Made by a program: the position numbers and the translations under genes
Origin: an uncultured Granulosicoccaceae bacterium
Lineage (GTDB): Bacteria; Pseudomonadota; Gammaproteobacteria; CALCKW01
Length of the DNA stretch: 5,815 nt
Assembly: GCA_937941555.1 (NCBI GenBank)
Contig: CALDHJ010000245.1
Location: 1 to 5,815 of the forward strand
Direction of reading: 5' to 3'
Notes under the pieces: model-generated
The model's database searches: none
Told to the model about the DNA's origin: nothing
Seen by the model: only the letters and a program-made list of their open reading frames with translations
Shown here: positions 1 through 5,815 of the stretch, in pieces
Position numbering within the stretch: the stretch's first letter is position 1
How the letters are laid out: each line of letters opens with the position of its first letter

Positions 1-26
1 CCACATTTGATACGCGGTCGCTTGCC

Positions 27-2015
27 ATGTTGATACACCTCCGAGAGGGTCTGAAGAATTCCAAGATCCTGAAGTTTGTTTTTGTCGGGATCATCTCCGT
101 ACCCTTCGTGTTCTTCGGATTCGGTTCCTACTTTACGGGCGGAGCGGATGTGGATGCAGCAACGGTCAACGGGCAAGCCGTGCCGACTGTGTTGTTCGAG
201 CGCGCGAATCTTGATCAGCAACAGCGGATGCGGCAGATGTTCGGCGGCCGTGTGCCGTCAGAATTGCTGAACACGCGCGACATGCGCGAGGGCGTACTCG
301 AAGCGCTCGTGAACGAAGAGCTCATGCTGCAACGCGCTCGATCCGACTACTACACGGTGTCGGATCTCGAACTCGCCAAAGCGGTTCAGAGTGACCCCAA
401 TTTCCTGGTTGACGGTCAATTTGACCGCGAGCGCTATCAGCAGATTCTCAGCGCCAACCGCAGCTCACCGCAGATCTATGAAGAGACGCTGAGGCGCCAA
501 TTGGTGCTTCAACAACTCTACCAGGCCCTGACCGCATCGGACTTCGTGCTCGAGGGTGAGAGTCAGCGCGTGGCTTCGTTGCAGGGCCAGGAGCGTGAGA
601 TCAGCCGTCTCCCGATCAGCCTGGCGCGGGTAAGGGACTCCCTGACGGTCACGGAAGATGAGGTGACCGCATACTACGACAACAACGTCGACGCGTTTAT
701 GCGGCCGGAGCAGTTCAAGGTGGCGTATCTGGATGTGGATGCGAGCACCCTTGCCGATGGCATCGAACTCTCTGACGCGGAAGTTGAAGCCTCTTACCAA
801 CGACGGGTCTCTGAATTCGGACGGCCTGAGAGGCGAGAGGCGTCGCACATCCTCATCAACCTGGAGGAAGGTGCAAGCGATGACGCCGTGGCCGATGCGC
901 GAGCACGCATTGACGCGCTTCTCGCTCGGCTTGATAGCGGTGAAGAGTTTGCAGTGGTCGCTGCGGAAGGCTCGGAAGACGCCGGCTCTGCTGACATTGG
1001 CGGCAGTCTCGGTGAGTTCGAGCGTGGCGTCATGACACCGGCGTTTGACGACGCGGTGTTCAGTCTGGAGCAGGATGCCTACAGTGATGTGGTTCGCACT
1101 GACTTCGGGTTCCATATTATCAAGGTCGACTCGATCATCGAGTCCACGGCCGCGCCGCTTGAGGAAGTGCGCGACGAAGTCGAGAGCGAACTGCGTCGCC
1201 AATTGGTGTCAGAGCAGTTTGCGGATCAACGCGAGACCTTGTCGGCCGAGACTTTCGAGAATCCGAACAGCCTGGATTCAGCTGCCGATTTTCTCAATCT
1301 CGAGGTCGAAGTGTCCGATTGGATCAGTGAAGAGCTGACCGATGGTCTTGGTGCGTTCCCGGCGGTACTGGCGGCAGTCCAGACAGAAGACGTCAAAGAT
1401 GAAGGGCTTAATTCGGAGCTGATCGATCTTGGCCCGGAGCGCGTCGTTGTTGTCCGGGTCGAGGATTACCAGCCCGAGGAAATCAAACCGTTCGACGAAG
1501 TACGTGAGCAAGCTGAAACGCTGCTGTTGGACGAGCGTGCGCAAGCGCGAGCGGACGAAATTGCGGACGAGGTTCTGGATGCTGTCAACGGCGGTGCGGA
1601 CCTGGCCGCTCTAGCAGCAAACTATGATGCGGAGTACGAGGCACCCGTATGGGTTGGCCGACGCGGTGCTGAGGTGGACCCAGGCGTTTTGCGTGATGTG
1701 TTCGAGGCCGCGCATCCCAGCGGTGGCAGCGCGGAAATCGTGCGGTCCGTTCGTGGCAACGGCGATCCAGTGCTCGTCGCTATCCATGCCGTGCGCGATG
1801 GTGAAGTGAACGCCGCTGATCTGCACAGTGGCGGTGAGACCGCAGTCGAGGATGTGGCGAATCCGGACGACGCGAGAGCGTTGGCGTACGGCTCAGCGGC
1901 TTTCCGCGCGGTGCAGCAAGCGATGCGTGCCGATGCTGACGTAACCCTCAACGAACGCGTACTCGATCCCGATTTCGTGCCCTACGGTGCGCAAGGCCAA
2001 CACGGCGGCATGTAA
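27..2015 (+). CDS. ppiD: PpiD-like membrane-anchored periplasmic peptidyl-prolyl isomerase (SurA_N / parvulin)
   Basis: Inner-membrane-anchored periplasmic folding factor that assists proteins emerging from the Sec translocon; parvulins catalyse cis-trans isomerisation of prolyl bonds. The 662-residue product starts with a short basic cytoplasmic stretch, then one hydrophobic segment at about residues 15-36 (an uncleaved anchor, as in PpiD). A SurA-N-like helical region follows (about 40-220). The parvulin domain spans about 270-368, with ASHIL at 272-276, GGSLGEF at 325-331, MTPAF at 336-340 and GFHII at 361-365. Both parvulin-type histidines (H274, H363) are present, so catalysis is plausible. 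The rest (about 370-662) is an acidic helical C-terminal region typical of the family but divergent, ending Gly/His-rich. The length is close to, slightly above, the E. coli protein (about 620). The ATG at 27 gives the family-like N terminus, although no good ribosome binding site precedes it. Family assignment is strong; the exact name ppiD is by architecture. Confidence 0.9.
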   Translation: MLIHLREGLKNSKILKFVFVGIISVPFVFFGFGSYFTGGADVDAATVNGQAVPTVLFERANLDQQQRMRQMFGGRVPSELLNTRDMREGVLEALVNEELMLQRARSDYYTVSDLELAKAVQSDPNFLVDGQFDRERYQQILSANRSSPQIYEETLRRQLVLQQLYQALTASDFVLEGESQRVASLQGQEREISRLPISLARVRDSLTVTEDEVTAYYDNNVDAFMRPEQFKVAYLDVDASTLADGIELSDAEVEASYQRRVSEFGRPERREASHILINLEEGASDDAVADARARIDALLARLDSGEEFAVVAAEGSEDAGSADIGGSLGEFERGVMTPAFDDAVFSLEQDAYSDVVRTDFGFHIIKVDSIIESTAAPLEEVRDEVESELRRQLVSEQFADQRETLSAETFENPNSLDSAADFLNLEVEVSDWISEELTDGLGAFPAVLAAVQTEDVKDEGLNSELIDLGPERVVVVRVEDYQPEEIKPFDEVREQAETLLLDERAQARADEIADEVLDAVNGGADLAALAANYDAEYEAPVWVGRRGAEVDPGVLRDVFEAAHPSGGSAEIVRSVRGNGDPVLVAIHAVRDGEVNAADLHSGGETAVEDVANPDDARALAYGSAAFRAVQQAMRADADVTLNERVLDPDFVPYGAQGQHGGM

Positions 2016-2429
2016 GGGCCCCGTGATCCGGCGGAGTGTCCGATACCGGGCTCTCTGATCGGTGCGTTTTGCAAGAACGGACCCTTTGTGTGTGCAGGCT
2101 AGTACTCGGTGGGCGGGCCGATAGGCTCCGGCGGGCATGTGCAGTGTGATCCACCATTTCGCCATGTGCCGCCCTGCTGGATCATCCTGTACTCGGGTGT
2201 TCACTCGGGTCCGACCGAAGCTGATTCGCAGGTGCTCCGGTGCCTCTAGACTACCCGCTCTCGAGTCTCGTCACGCCGGTGTAGTGTTAAGTGCTCGCGC
2301 TGCCGTGAGATGCCCGCTAGTCGCTGTTCTCCTGCCAATACCGCGTTCATCCAGTTGAGGTGTTTCGCTTGATTTCGATGCGTTACTTTGTAGAGCGATG
2401 TCCGAGAAGTCCCGCGTTGCACCCAGGCC

Positions 2430-2443
2430 TTATTCAACAAAGC
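2430..2443 (-). repeat. Solitary IS5/IS903-like terminal inverted repeat remnant
   Basis: Read on the minus strand this stretch is GCTTTGTTGAATAA, which matches from memory the outer end of IS903/IS5-group elements (GGCTTTGTTGAATAA) except for the first base. The orientation makes it the right-hand end of an element that would extend leftward towards ppiD. No partner repeat and no transposase frame are visible on that side, so at most this is a relic. A 14-bp match could also be chance. Confidence 0.3.
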
Positions 2444-2971
2444 TTGCATCCTTTTTGTCTCTGCGATGTCGGACGGCATGCGCCAGCTGAAGCGATTGCT
2501 GATCCAGTCACCGTTTGAGTTGATGCATTTTTCTTGTCCTGTGTTGTGCCTGCATTTGGAAAAGACACCGCCATCGCTTGTCTTAGCACGCCCTGGCTGA
2601 TTCCCTTGCGACCACTGAAGCAGGACCGGCATACAACCCTCGAATGCGATCTTGATTTCCGGTGAATCTGGTCTGATGTGGCGACTCCCTCGGCCCCAGT
2701 GGGGGTCTCCGTCAGTCTGATGATCTCGGGTGCGCGTGTGCTTCGGTCTGCGGTGGTTGAAGAGGGCAGTCTGATTGACCTCTGGCGTACCTCGCGATTC
2801 CGCATCACGGCATCAGCTGTGATGTACTGGGCAACGCGTGCACAGTCTCAGTGTTTCAGAGGGTGAGTGAACCCCTTGTGGTTCAACGGCGTTCTTGCCG
2901 CCAACGGGTGAGTGCTTTGACGCGCAGCAGGGCCATGATCAGCAAAAGGTCCAGTGGTGACGGAGTTGTGT

Positions 2972-2991
2972 AATCAAACAGTTCTTTGATT
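2972..2991. repeat. 20-bp inverted repeat, candidate operator
   Basis: Perfect 7-bp arms AATCAAA and TTTGATT are separated by 6 bp (CAGTTC). The site lies 115-134 bp upstream of the YHS gene start, in non-coding DNA. The size and symmetry suit a dimeric helix-turn-helix regulator. I do not recognise the motif; its half-sites are oriented opposite to an FNR box. Its centre is 44 bp from the centre of the next inverted repeat (3016-3035), roughly four helical turns. Confidence 0.35.
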
Positions 2992-3015
2992 CTGGGTGTG
3001 CATGAGTGTTTCTAC

Positions 3016-3035
3016 ATACACGGATTGCCGTGTAT
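3016..3035. repeat. 20-bp inverted repeat, candidate operator or hairpin
   Basis: Perfect 8-bp arms ATACACGG and CCGTGTAT are separated by 4 bp (ATTG), with two more complementary bases slightly further out (3012-3013 with 3038-3039). No T-run follows, so it is not an intrinsic terminator. It ends 5 bp before a GGAAC element and 70 bp before the YHS start, a position consistent with binding by a dimeric regulator at the promoter of the downstream cluster. The regulator is not identifiable from this window. Confidence 0.45.
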
Positions 3036-3040
3036 TCAGT

Positions 3041-3066
3041 GGAACGATGATGCCCTTGTGGAGTCA
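3041..3066 (+). promoter_or_regulatory. Possible ECF-sigma-type promoter for the YHS/bufferin cluster
   Basis: GGAAC at 3041-3045 and GTCA at 3063-3066 are 17 bp apart, resembling the -35 GGAAC and -10 GTC-type elements of many extracytoplasmic-function sigma promoters. It would initiate around 3070-3075 and give a short leader of roughly 30 nt before the YHS gene. No good sigma-70 -10 box was found at suitable spacing from the nearby TTGATT (2986-2991). Some DUF692/DUF2063 clusters are known to be controlled by ECF sigma factors, which motivates the call, but the motif is short and could be chance. Confidence 0.22.
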
Positions 3067-3105
3067 GTATGACTGTGTGCTCACTACCACGAGGAAAGAC
3101 AAGCC

Positions 3106-3645
3106 ATGTTCAAGCAAACGCTTATTGCAGCAGCTCTGACCGCTGCCAGTTCTTTTGCCATTGCAGGCCCGCAGTACGTTGACGAGTCCGGTTTTGCCGC
3201 AAGCGGATACGATGTTGTGGCCTTCTTCGGTCTGGATCAATCTGCCGTCGGTCAGAAGCAGCCCGAAGCCGTGCCCGGAAAGAAGAGCATAACCGCTGAA
3301 TACAACGGTGCTACCTGGGCATTCTCTTCAGAGAAAAATCGCGACCTGTTTGTTGCCAACCCTGCAAAATATGCCCCGCAATACGATGGCCATTGCGCCT
3401 ACGGTATTTCCCAGGGCGGGAAAGTGCCGGCCAACCCCAATCTCTGGCGCATTGTTGACGACAAGCTTTATGTGAACATCAATCCGGTTGTGGTCGGATT
3501 TTTTGAAGAAGATATTTCGGGGCTGCTGAAACAGGCTGAGCAGAAGTGGTCGGCAACCCTTGAGGGTGATGCCGCGTCGACGCGGAGCTGGAAGTCGATC
3601 AAATCGAATGACAGCACCTACACGACCAACGCTCCACAGCCTTGA
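3106..3645 (+). CDS. Secreted YHS-domain protein
   Basis: Predicted periplasmic protein of 179 residues. Residues 1-20 form a Sec signal peptide (basic MFK, a hydrophobic core, AIA at 18-20), with likely cleavage before G21. The mature part matches the secreted YHS-domain family: GYDVVAFF at 34-41, the core AEYNGATWAFSS at 64-75 with NRDLF and NPAKYAPQYDGHCAYG up to residue 100, then the SQG, LWRIVDDKLYVNIN and KW motifs up to about 148. A Ser/Thr-rich tail of about 30 residues (150-179) extends beyond the usual end. C97 is the only cysteine, so the cysteine pair of metal-associated YHS/TRASH domains is absent. A good ribosome binding site (GAGGAA, 3091-3096) supports the ATG at 3106. The next gene starts 78 bp downstream on the same strand. 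Function is unknown; a role in periplasmic metal or redox handling is inferred from the neighbours. Confidence 0.85.
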   Translation: MFKQTLIAAALTAASSFAIAGPQYVDESGFAASGYDVVAFFGLDQSAVGQKQPEAVPGKKSITAEYNGATWAFSSEKNRDLFVANPAKYAPQYDGHCAYGISQGGKVPANPNLWRIVDDKLYVNINPVVVGFFEEDISGLLKQAEQKWSATLEGDAASTRSWKSIKSNDSTYTTNAPQP

Positions 3646-3655
3646 CTGACTGACA

Positions 3656-3686
3656 GTTCGTAGTGTGCTCTACGGGGTGCACGAAC
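3656..3686 (+). other. Intercistronic inverted repeat between the YHS gene and bufA
   Basis: GTTCGT (3656-3661) can pair with ACGAAC (3681-3686) around a 19-nt loop; an overlapping second copy of ACGAAC at 3685-3690 offers an alternative pairing. There is no following T-run, so it should not terminate transcription. It could stabilise or mark a processing point of the transcript ahead of the small precursor gene. The stem is short and the evidence is only complementarity. Confidence 0.25.
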
Positions 3687-3710
3687 GAACAGGTTGAATT
3701 GGTTCTACAC

Positions 3711-3716
3711 AGAGGA
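3711..3716 (+). promoter_or_regulatory. Ribosome binding site that fixes the bufA start
   Basis: AGAGGA lies 7 nt upstream of the ATG at 3724. This favours ATG 3724 over the upstream in-frame TTG at 3694, which would place ten extra residues in front of the signal peptide and has no comparable site. It is the clearest Shine-Dalgarno in the bufA-bufB-bufC trio, fitting a need for more precursor than enzyme. Confidence 0.6.
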
Positions 3717-3723
3717 AAACACC

Positions 3724-4050
3724 ATGAGCAAGAACAATACAAGCGCGGCGGTTATCGCCGGATCAATCGCGTTGGCACTGACGCAAGTGTCTGCAATCCA
3801 GACAGCACACGCCGGGGCGAAAGAGAAATGCTACGGCATTTCGGCAGCTGGACAGAACGACTGCGCAGCCGGGCCTGGCACCACGTGCGCTGGCACATCA
3901 ACGGTCGACTACCAGGGCAACGCATGGACACTCGTGCCAGCTGGCGACTGTGTGAAGTACGGGGTCGAAGAGACTGTGGCCCAGTTCGAGTTGCCGGAGG
4001 ACCGAATGGGTTCTCTGACCGCACTCGAACGTGATCTCCCCGAAGCCTGA
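3724..4050 (+). CDS. bufA: DUF2282 small secreted four-cysteine protein, bufferin-type RiPP precursor
   Basis: Predicted precursor of a ribosomally made, post-translationally modified peptide. The 108-residue product has a Sec signal peptide at 1-30 (hydrophobic stretch about 8-22, AHA at 28-30) with likely cleavage before G31. The mature part carries the DUF2282 pattern with four cysteines: KCYGIS (C36), NDCAAG (C47), TTCAGTS (C55) and GDCVKYG (C76). In described bufferins, which I recall only in outline, an MNIO enzyme converts cysteines to thiooxazole-type heterocycles, and the exported product binds copper in the periplasm. The two central cysteines are the likeliest targets here, by inference. 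After C76 a 32-residue acidic tail follows (8 Asp/Glu, 3 Lys/Arg) containing MGSLTA at 95-100. The MNIO enzyme gene begins 40 bp downstream. The family call is strong; modification and copper binding are inferred. The symbol follows the bufferin naming. Confidence 0.87.
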   Translation: MSKNNTSAAVIAGSIALALTQVSAIQTAHAGAKEKCYGISAAGQNDCAAGPGTTCAGTSTVDYQGNAWTLVPAGDCVKYGVEETVAQFELPEDRMGSLTALERDLPEA

Positions 4051-4090
4051 CTTCAAGTAGATTGAGTACGAATACCACCGGTACCAAGTT

Positions 4091-5017
4091 ATGAGCCTGT
4101 CCGCAACTGAACGTCACAACTCCGCTACTGCCGACCCGCAGGTGGGCGATGCCGGGGCCGGCGCTCTGCCGGCTGTGGCTGGTTTGTGCCTCAAGTCGCA
4201 GCACATCGACACGATCTTGCAGGAGCAGCCGCCTGTGGGATGGTTCGAGGTGCACGCGGAGAACTACCTTGGTGCCGGTGGGGCGCCGCTCCACACATTG
4301 GAGCGGATTCGCGCAGACTATCCGCTGTCGGTTCACGGCGTGGGTCTTTCCATCGGCTCGGCCGCCGGGCTTGACCCGCATCACCTGGCGCGTGTTGCAA
4401 GCCTGGTCGAACGCTTTGACCCGGAGTCGTTCAGCGAACACCTCGCATGGTCTACGCACGATAGCGAGTTTTTCAGCGACCTGCTGCCCCTGCCTTACAA
4501 CCGTCAGGTCGAAGATACCGTGTGTGCGCACATCGACCAGATCCAATCGGTTCTCGGGCGGCAAATGCTGTTGGAAAACCCGTCCAACTACCTGGAGTTG
4601 GATGAATCCGTGCAAGCGGAGTCGGAGTTCATTGCAGCGGTCGTTCGGCGCACCGGTTGCGGACTGCTTCTCGATGTGAACAACGTCTATGTGTCGGCGC
4701 AAAATTGTGGCTATTCGGCACATGAGTATATCGATGGGCTGCCATTGTCGGCTGTCGGGGAAATTCACCTTGCGGGTCATGCCATCGATGACACCGTGCC
4801 GAACGACCCGTTGTTGATCGATGCCCATGATCGTGCAATCTGCGACGACGTCTGGGAGCTGTTCGCCTTCACGGTCGGCAGGACTGGCGCCAAACCGGCG
4901 TTGATTGAATGGGATACAGCGATCCCGGAATGGCCGGTATTCATGGGGGAACATGACCGGGCCAACCGTGTCATGCAGCGGGCCAGTGCATCCACCGTAC
5001 GGCTGCAACGGGCCTGA
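4091..5017 (+). CDS. bufB: DUF692 multinuclear non-heme iron oxidative enzyme (MNIO), bufferin maturase
   Basis: Cytoplasmic TIM-barrel-type oxidative enzyme expected to use a 2-3 iron centre and O2 to remodel cysteines of the adjacent precursor. The 308 residues show the family motifs in order: GLCLKSQH at 31-38 (usually GLGLRxxH), WFEVHAENYL at 51-60, SVHGVGLSIG at 80-89, FSEHLAW at 114-120, DLLPLPY at 130-136, LLENPSNY at 160-167, LLLDVNNVYVSAQN at 192-205, EIHLAGH at 224-230, DAHD at 244-247 and LIEWD at 271-275. Candidate metal ligands among these are H82, E116, H117, E162, D195, N197/N198, H226, D244, H246 and E273; exact assignment needs an alignment to MbnB or another solved MNIO. About 25 poorly conserved residues precede the first motif. 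No clear Shine-Dalgarno precedes the ATG at 4091, but no better start is visible. The stop is 3 bp before the partner gene. Confidence 0.92.
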   Translation: MSLSATERHNSATADPQVGDAGAGALPAVAGLCLKSQHIDTILQEQPPVGWFEVHAENYLGAGGAPLHTLERIRADYPLSVHGVGLSIGSAAGLDPHHLARVASLVERFDPESFSEHLAWSTHDSEFFSDLLPLPYNRQVEDTVCAHIDQIQSVLGRQMLLENPSNYLELDESVQAESEFIAAVVRRTGCGLLLDVNNVYVSAQNCGYSAHEYIDGLPLSAVGEIHLAGHAIDDTVPNDPLLIDAHDRAICDDVWELFAFTVGRTGAKPALIEWDTAIPEWPVFMGEHDRANRVMQRASASTVRLQRA

Positions 5018-5020
5018 GTA

Positions 5021-5797
5021 ATGGCTGACACTGCGTTTCATGGCCGGTTCGTGGATGCGCTTCGCGCGCCCGACTGCGCCAGTCTGTCATTGCAGAAGAG
5101 TGAGTCATCGAAAACGTCGGAGCGGCGTTTCAACGTCTACCGAAACAACCGTGTTGTCAGCCTGATCGATGCCTTGCGTTGCACCTATCCCGTGATTGCT
5201 CAGTTGGTCGGGGATGATTTTTTCAAGGCCAGTGCACGCGCGTACGTAGATGCAAATCCGCCGGTTCAACCGGTCATGGCGGAGTACGGTGAGTGTTTCG
5301 GTCGATTCATCGGAAGCCTGCCGACGACGGCCAAGCTGCCATTTCTGCGGGACATCGCTGAACTGGAATGGTGTCGACTGCAAGCTTTCCACTGTGCAGA
5401 TGGCCCATCCATCAGCACAGTAACCCTGGCTGAAATCGATCCGGCCGAACTGATGCAGGCGCGACTCGTTCCACACTCGGCGTTGCGAATCGTTCGATCA
5501 AAGTGGCCGATCCATGGCATCTGGTTCAACTGCTCCCACCCGCAAGACGAGACGCCCGAGGTGAACATGAACAGGGCCGAGGGTGTTGTGATCACCCGCC
5601 CGGCGTTCGAGGTGCATAGCGCCGCCCTGGATCCGGCAGCAGTCGTATTTGCTGATGGCGTGTTTGCTGGCAAGACGATCGAAGATGCCGCGAGCGCAGC
5701 TCTCGCTATCGAATCCGGTTTCGACGTTGGCCGCACGTTACTGACGCTGATCGACATGGGTGCGTTCGCCGCACTCGAACTGAAATACAAACGGTAA
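5021..5797 (+). CDS. bufC: DUF2063 partner protein of the MNIO enzyme
   Basis: Partner protein that in DUF692/DUF2063 systems works with the MNIO enzyme, probably in precursor recognition or presentation; no catalytic role is known to me. The 258 residues open with a typical DUF2063 N-terminal domain: RFNVYRNN at 36-43, TYPV at 55-58, LVGDDFF at 62-68, ARAY at 72-75, a YG..F segment at 89-96 and LPFLRDIAELEW at 106-117. The C-terminal half (about 140-258) is the more variable domain, with VVITRPAFEV at 189-198 and a helical end. It starts 3 bp after the bufB stop with no obvious ribosome binding site, indicating translational coupling and a fixed ratio with the enzyme. No signal peptide or membrane segment is seen, so it is cytoplasmic. 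The family call is strong and the symbol follows the bufferin naming. Confidence 0.9.
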   Translation: MADTAFHGRFVDALRAPDCASLSLQKSESSKTSERRFNVYRNNRVVSLIDALRCTYPVIAQLVGDDFFKASARAYVDANPPVQPVMAEYGECFGRFIGSLPTTAKLPFLRDIAELEWCRLQAFHCADGPSISTVTLAEIDPAELMQARLVPHSALRIVRSKWPIHGIWFNCSHPQDETPEVNMNRAEGVVITRPAFEVHSAALDPAAVVFADGVFAGKTIEDAASAALAIESGFDVGRTLLTLIDMGAFAALELKYKR

Positions 5798-5807
5798 GAA
5801 ATACCCC

Positions 5808-5815
5808 ATGACACA
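5808..5815 (+). CDS. Possible start of a further operon gene, cut by the window end
   Basis: An ATG at 5808-5810 follows the bufC stop by 10 bp on the same strand, with two codons' worth of sequence (Met-Thr then a partial codon) before the window ends. Spacing fits a continuing operon. In related clusters a DoxX-family membrane protein often comes next, but nothing visible here identifies the product, and no strong ribosome binding site precedes it. Confidence 0.3.

Larger units (their letters stand above)
2016..3105. other. Long intergenic region without a convincing gene
   Basis: About 1.09 kb separates ppiD from the YHS gene. Short open frames exist on both strands (for example 2137-2358 +, 2246-2632 -, 2434-2808 -, 2678-2866 +), but they overlap one another, lack recognisable domains and have Arg/Ser/Cys-rich translations typical of spurious frames. 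I saw no tRNA T-loop signature and no tmRNA, RNase P or SRP RNA signature. The middle part carries a 14-bp match to an IS5/IS903-type insertion-sequence end (2430-2443), so part of the region may be decayed mobile DNA. The last 140 bp hold two inverted repeats and a possible promoter serving the downstream cluster. An undetected small RNA or degraded gene cannot be excluded. Confidence 0.6.

Noticed and set aside
465..1202. Minus-strand open frame of 245 codons inside ppiD
   Set aside because: It is antisense to the SurA-N and parvulin coding sequence and has no domain signature.
2039..2070. Possible terminator after ppiD (CCGAT pairing with ATCGG, then TGCGTTTT)
   Set aside because: The stem is only 5 bp with a loop of about 14 nt, and the T-run is short and displaced; too weak to call.
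2246..2808. Overlapping minus-strand frames (2246-2632 and 2434-2808) in the intergenic region
   Set aside because: Neither shows a recognisable domain and they overlap in different frames. A decayed transposase was considered because of the nearby IS-like end, but no DDE-type motif could be read.
2678..2866. Plus-strand frame of 62 codons starting with GTG
   Set aside because: No ribosome binding site, no domain and no conserved pattern; most likely chance.
2885..2900. Small hairpin with CGGC and GCCG arms around GTTCTT
   Set aside because: Only a 4-bp perfect stem with no T-run; common by chance in GC-rich DNA.
2861..3061. Repeated short words GGGTGAGTG (2861 and 2906) and CCCTTGTGG (2873 and 3053)
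   Set aside because: Nine-base repeats with irregular spacing and no unit structure; not a CRISPR or iteron array.
3663..4034. Plus-strand frame of 123 codons overlapping bufA
   Set aside because: It is out of frame with the four-Cys precursor, has no signal peptide or family motif and has an Arg-rich shadow composition.
3752..5041. Long minus-strand open frame (429 codons) opposite bufA and bufB
   Set aside because: It lies antisense to two genes with clear family motifs; its Arg/His/Val-rich translation has no recognisable domain and is typical of the shadow of a high-GC gene.

Overview
The window looks like a proteobacterial chromosome segment, most likely gammaproteobacterial. This rests on the PpiD-type folding factor, the fairly high-GC coding sequence and the style of the gene families; I cannot name a genus. 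All supported genes lie on the + strand.

Layout: (1) 27-2015 encodes a complete PpiD/SurA-like membrane-anchored periplasmic peptidyl-prolyl isomerase. (2) 2016-3105 is about 1.09 kb with no convincing gene. It contains a 14-bp match to an IS5/IS903-type insertion-sequence end and, in its last 140 bp, two 20-bp inverted repeats and a possible ECF-type promoter. (3) 3106-5797 is a compact co-directional cluster: a secreted YHS-domain protein, a small secreted DUF2282 protein with four cysteines, a DUF692 enzyme (MNIO, multinuclear non-heme iron-dependent oxidative enzyme) and a DUF2063 partner protein. (4) A further ATG follows 10 bp after the last stop, and the window ends there.

The main interest is the DUF2282-DUF692-DUF2063 trio. 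It matches the gene order of the recently described bufferin systems (bufA-bufB-bufC), in which a Sec-targeted RiPP precursor has cysteines oxidatively remodelled by an MNIO enzyme and its partner, giving a periplasmic copper-binding peptide. Here the precursor has a clear signal peptide and four Cys, and the MNIO enzyme keeps its His/Asp/Glu/Asn motifs. The partner gene starts 3 bp after the enzyme stop, which implies translational coupling. A YHS-domain secreted protein directly upstream suggests an accessory periplasmic, perhaps metal-related, function. That link, and the regulation by the upstream inverted repeats or an ECF sigma factor, are inferences. The ppiD gene appears to be unrelated housekeeping DNA flanking the cluster.
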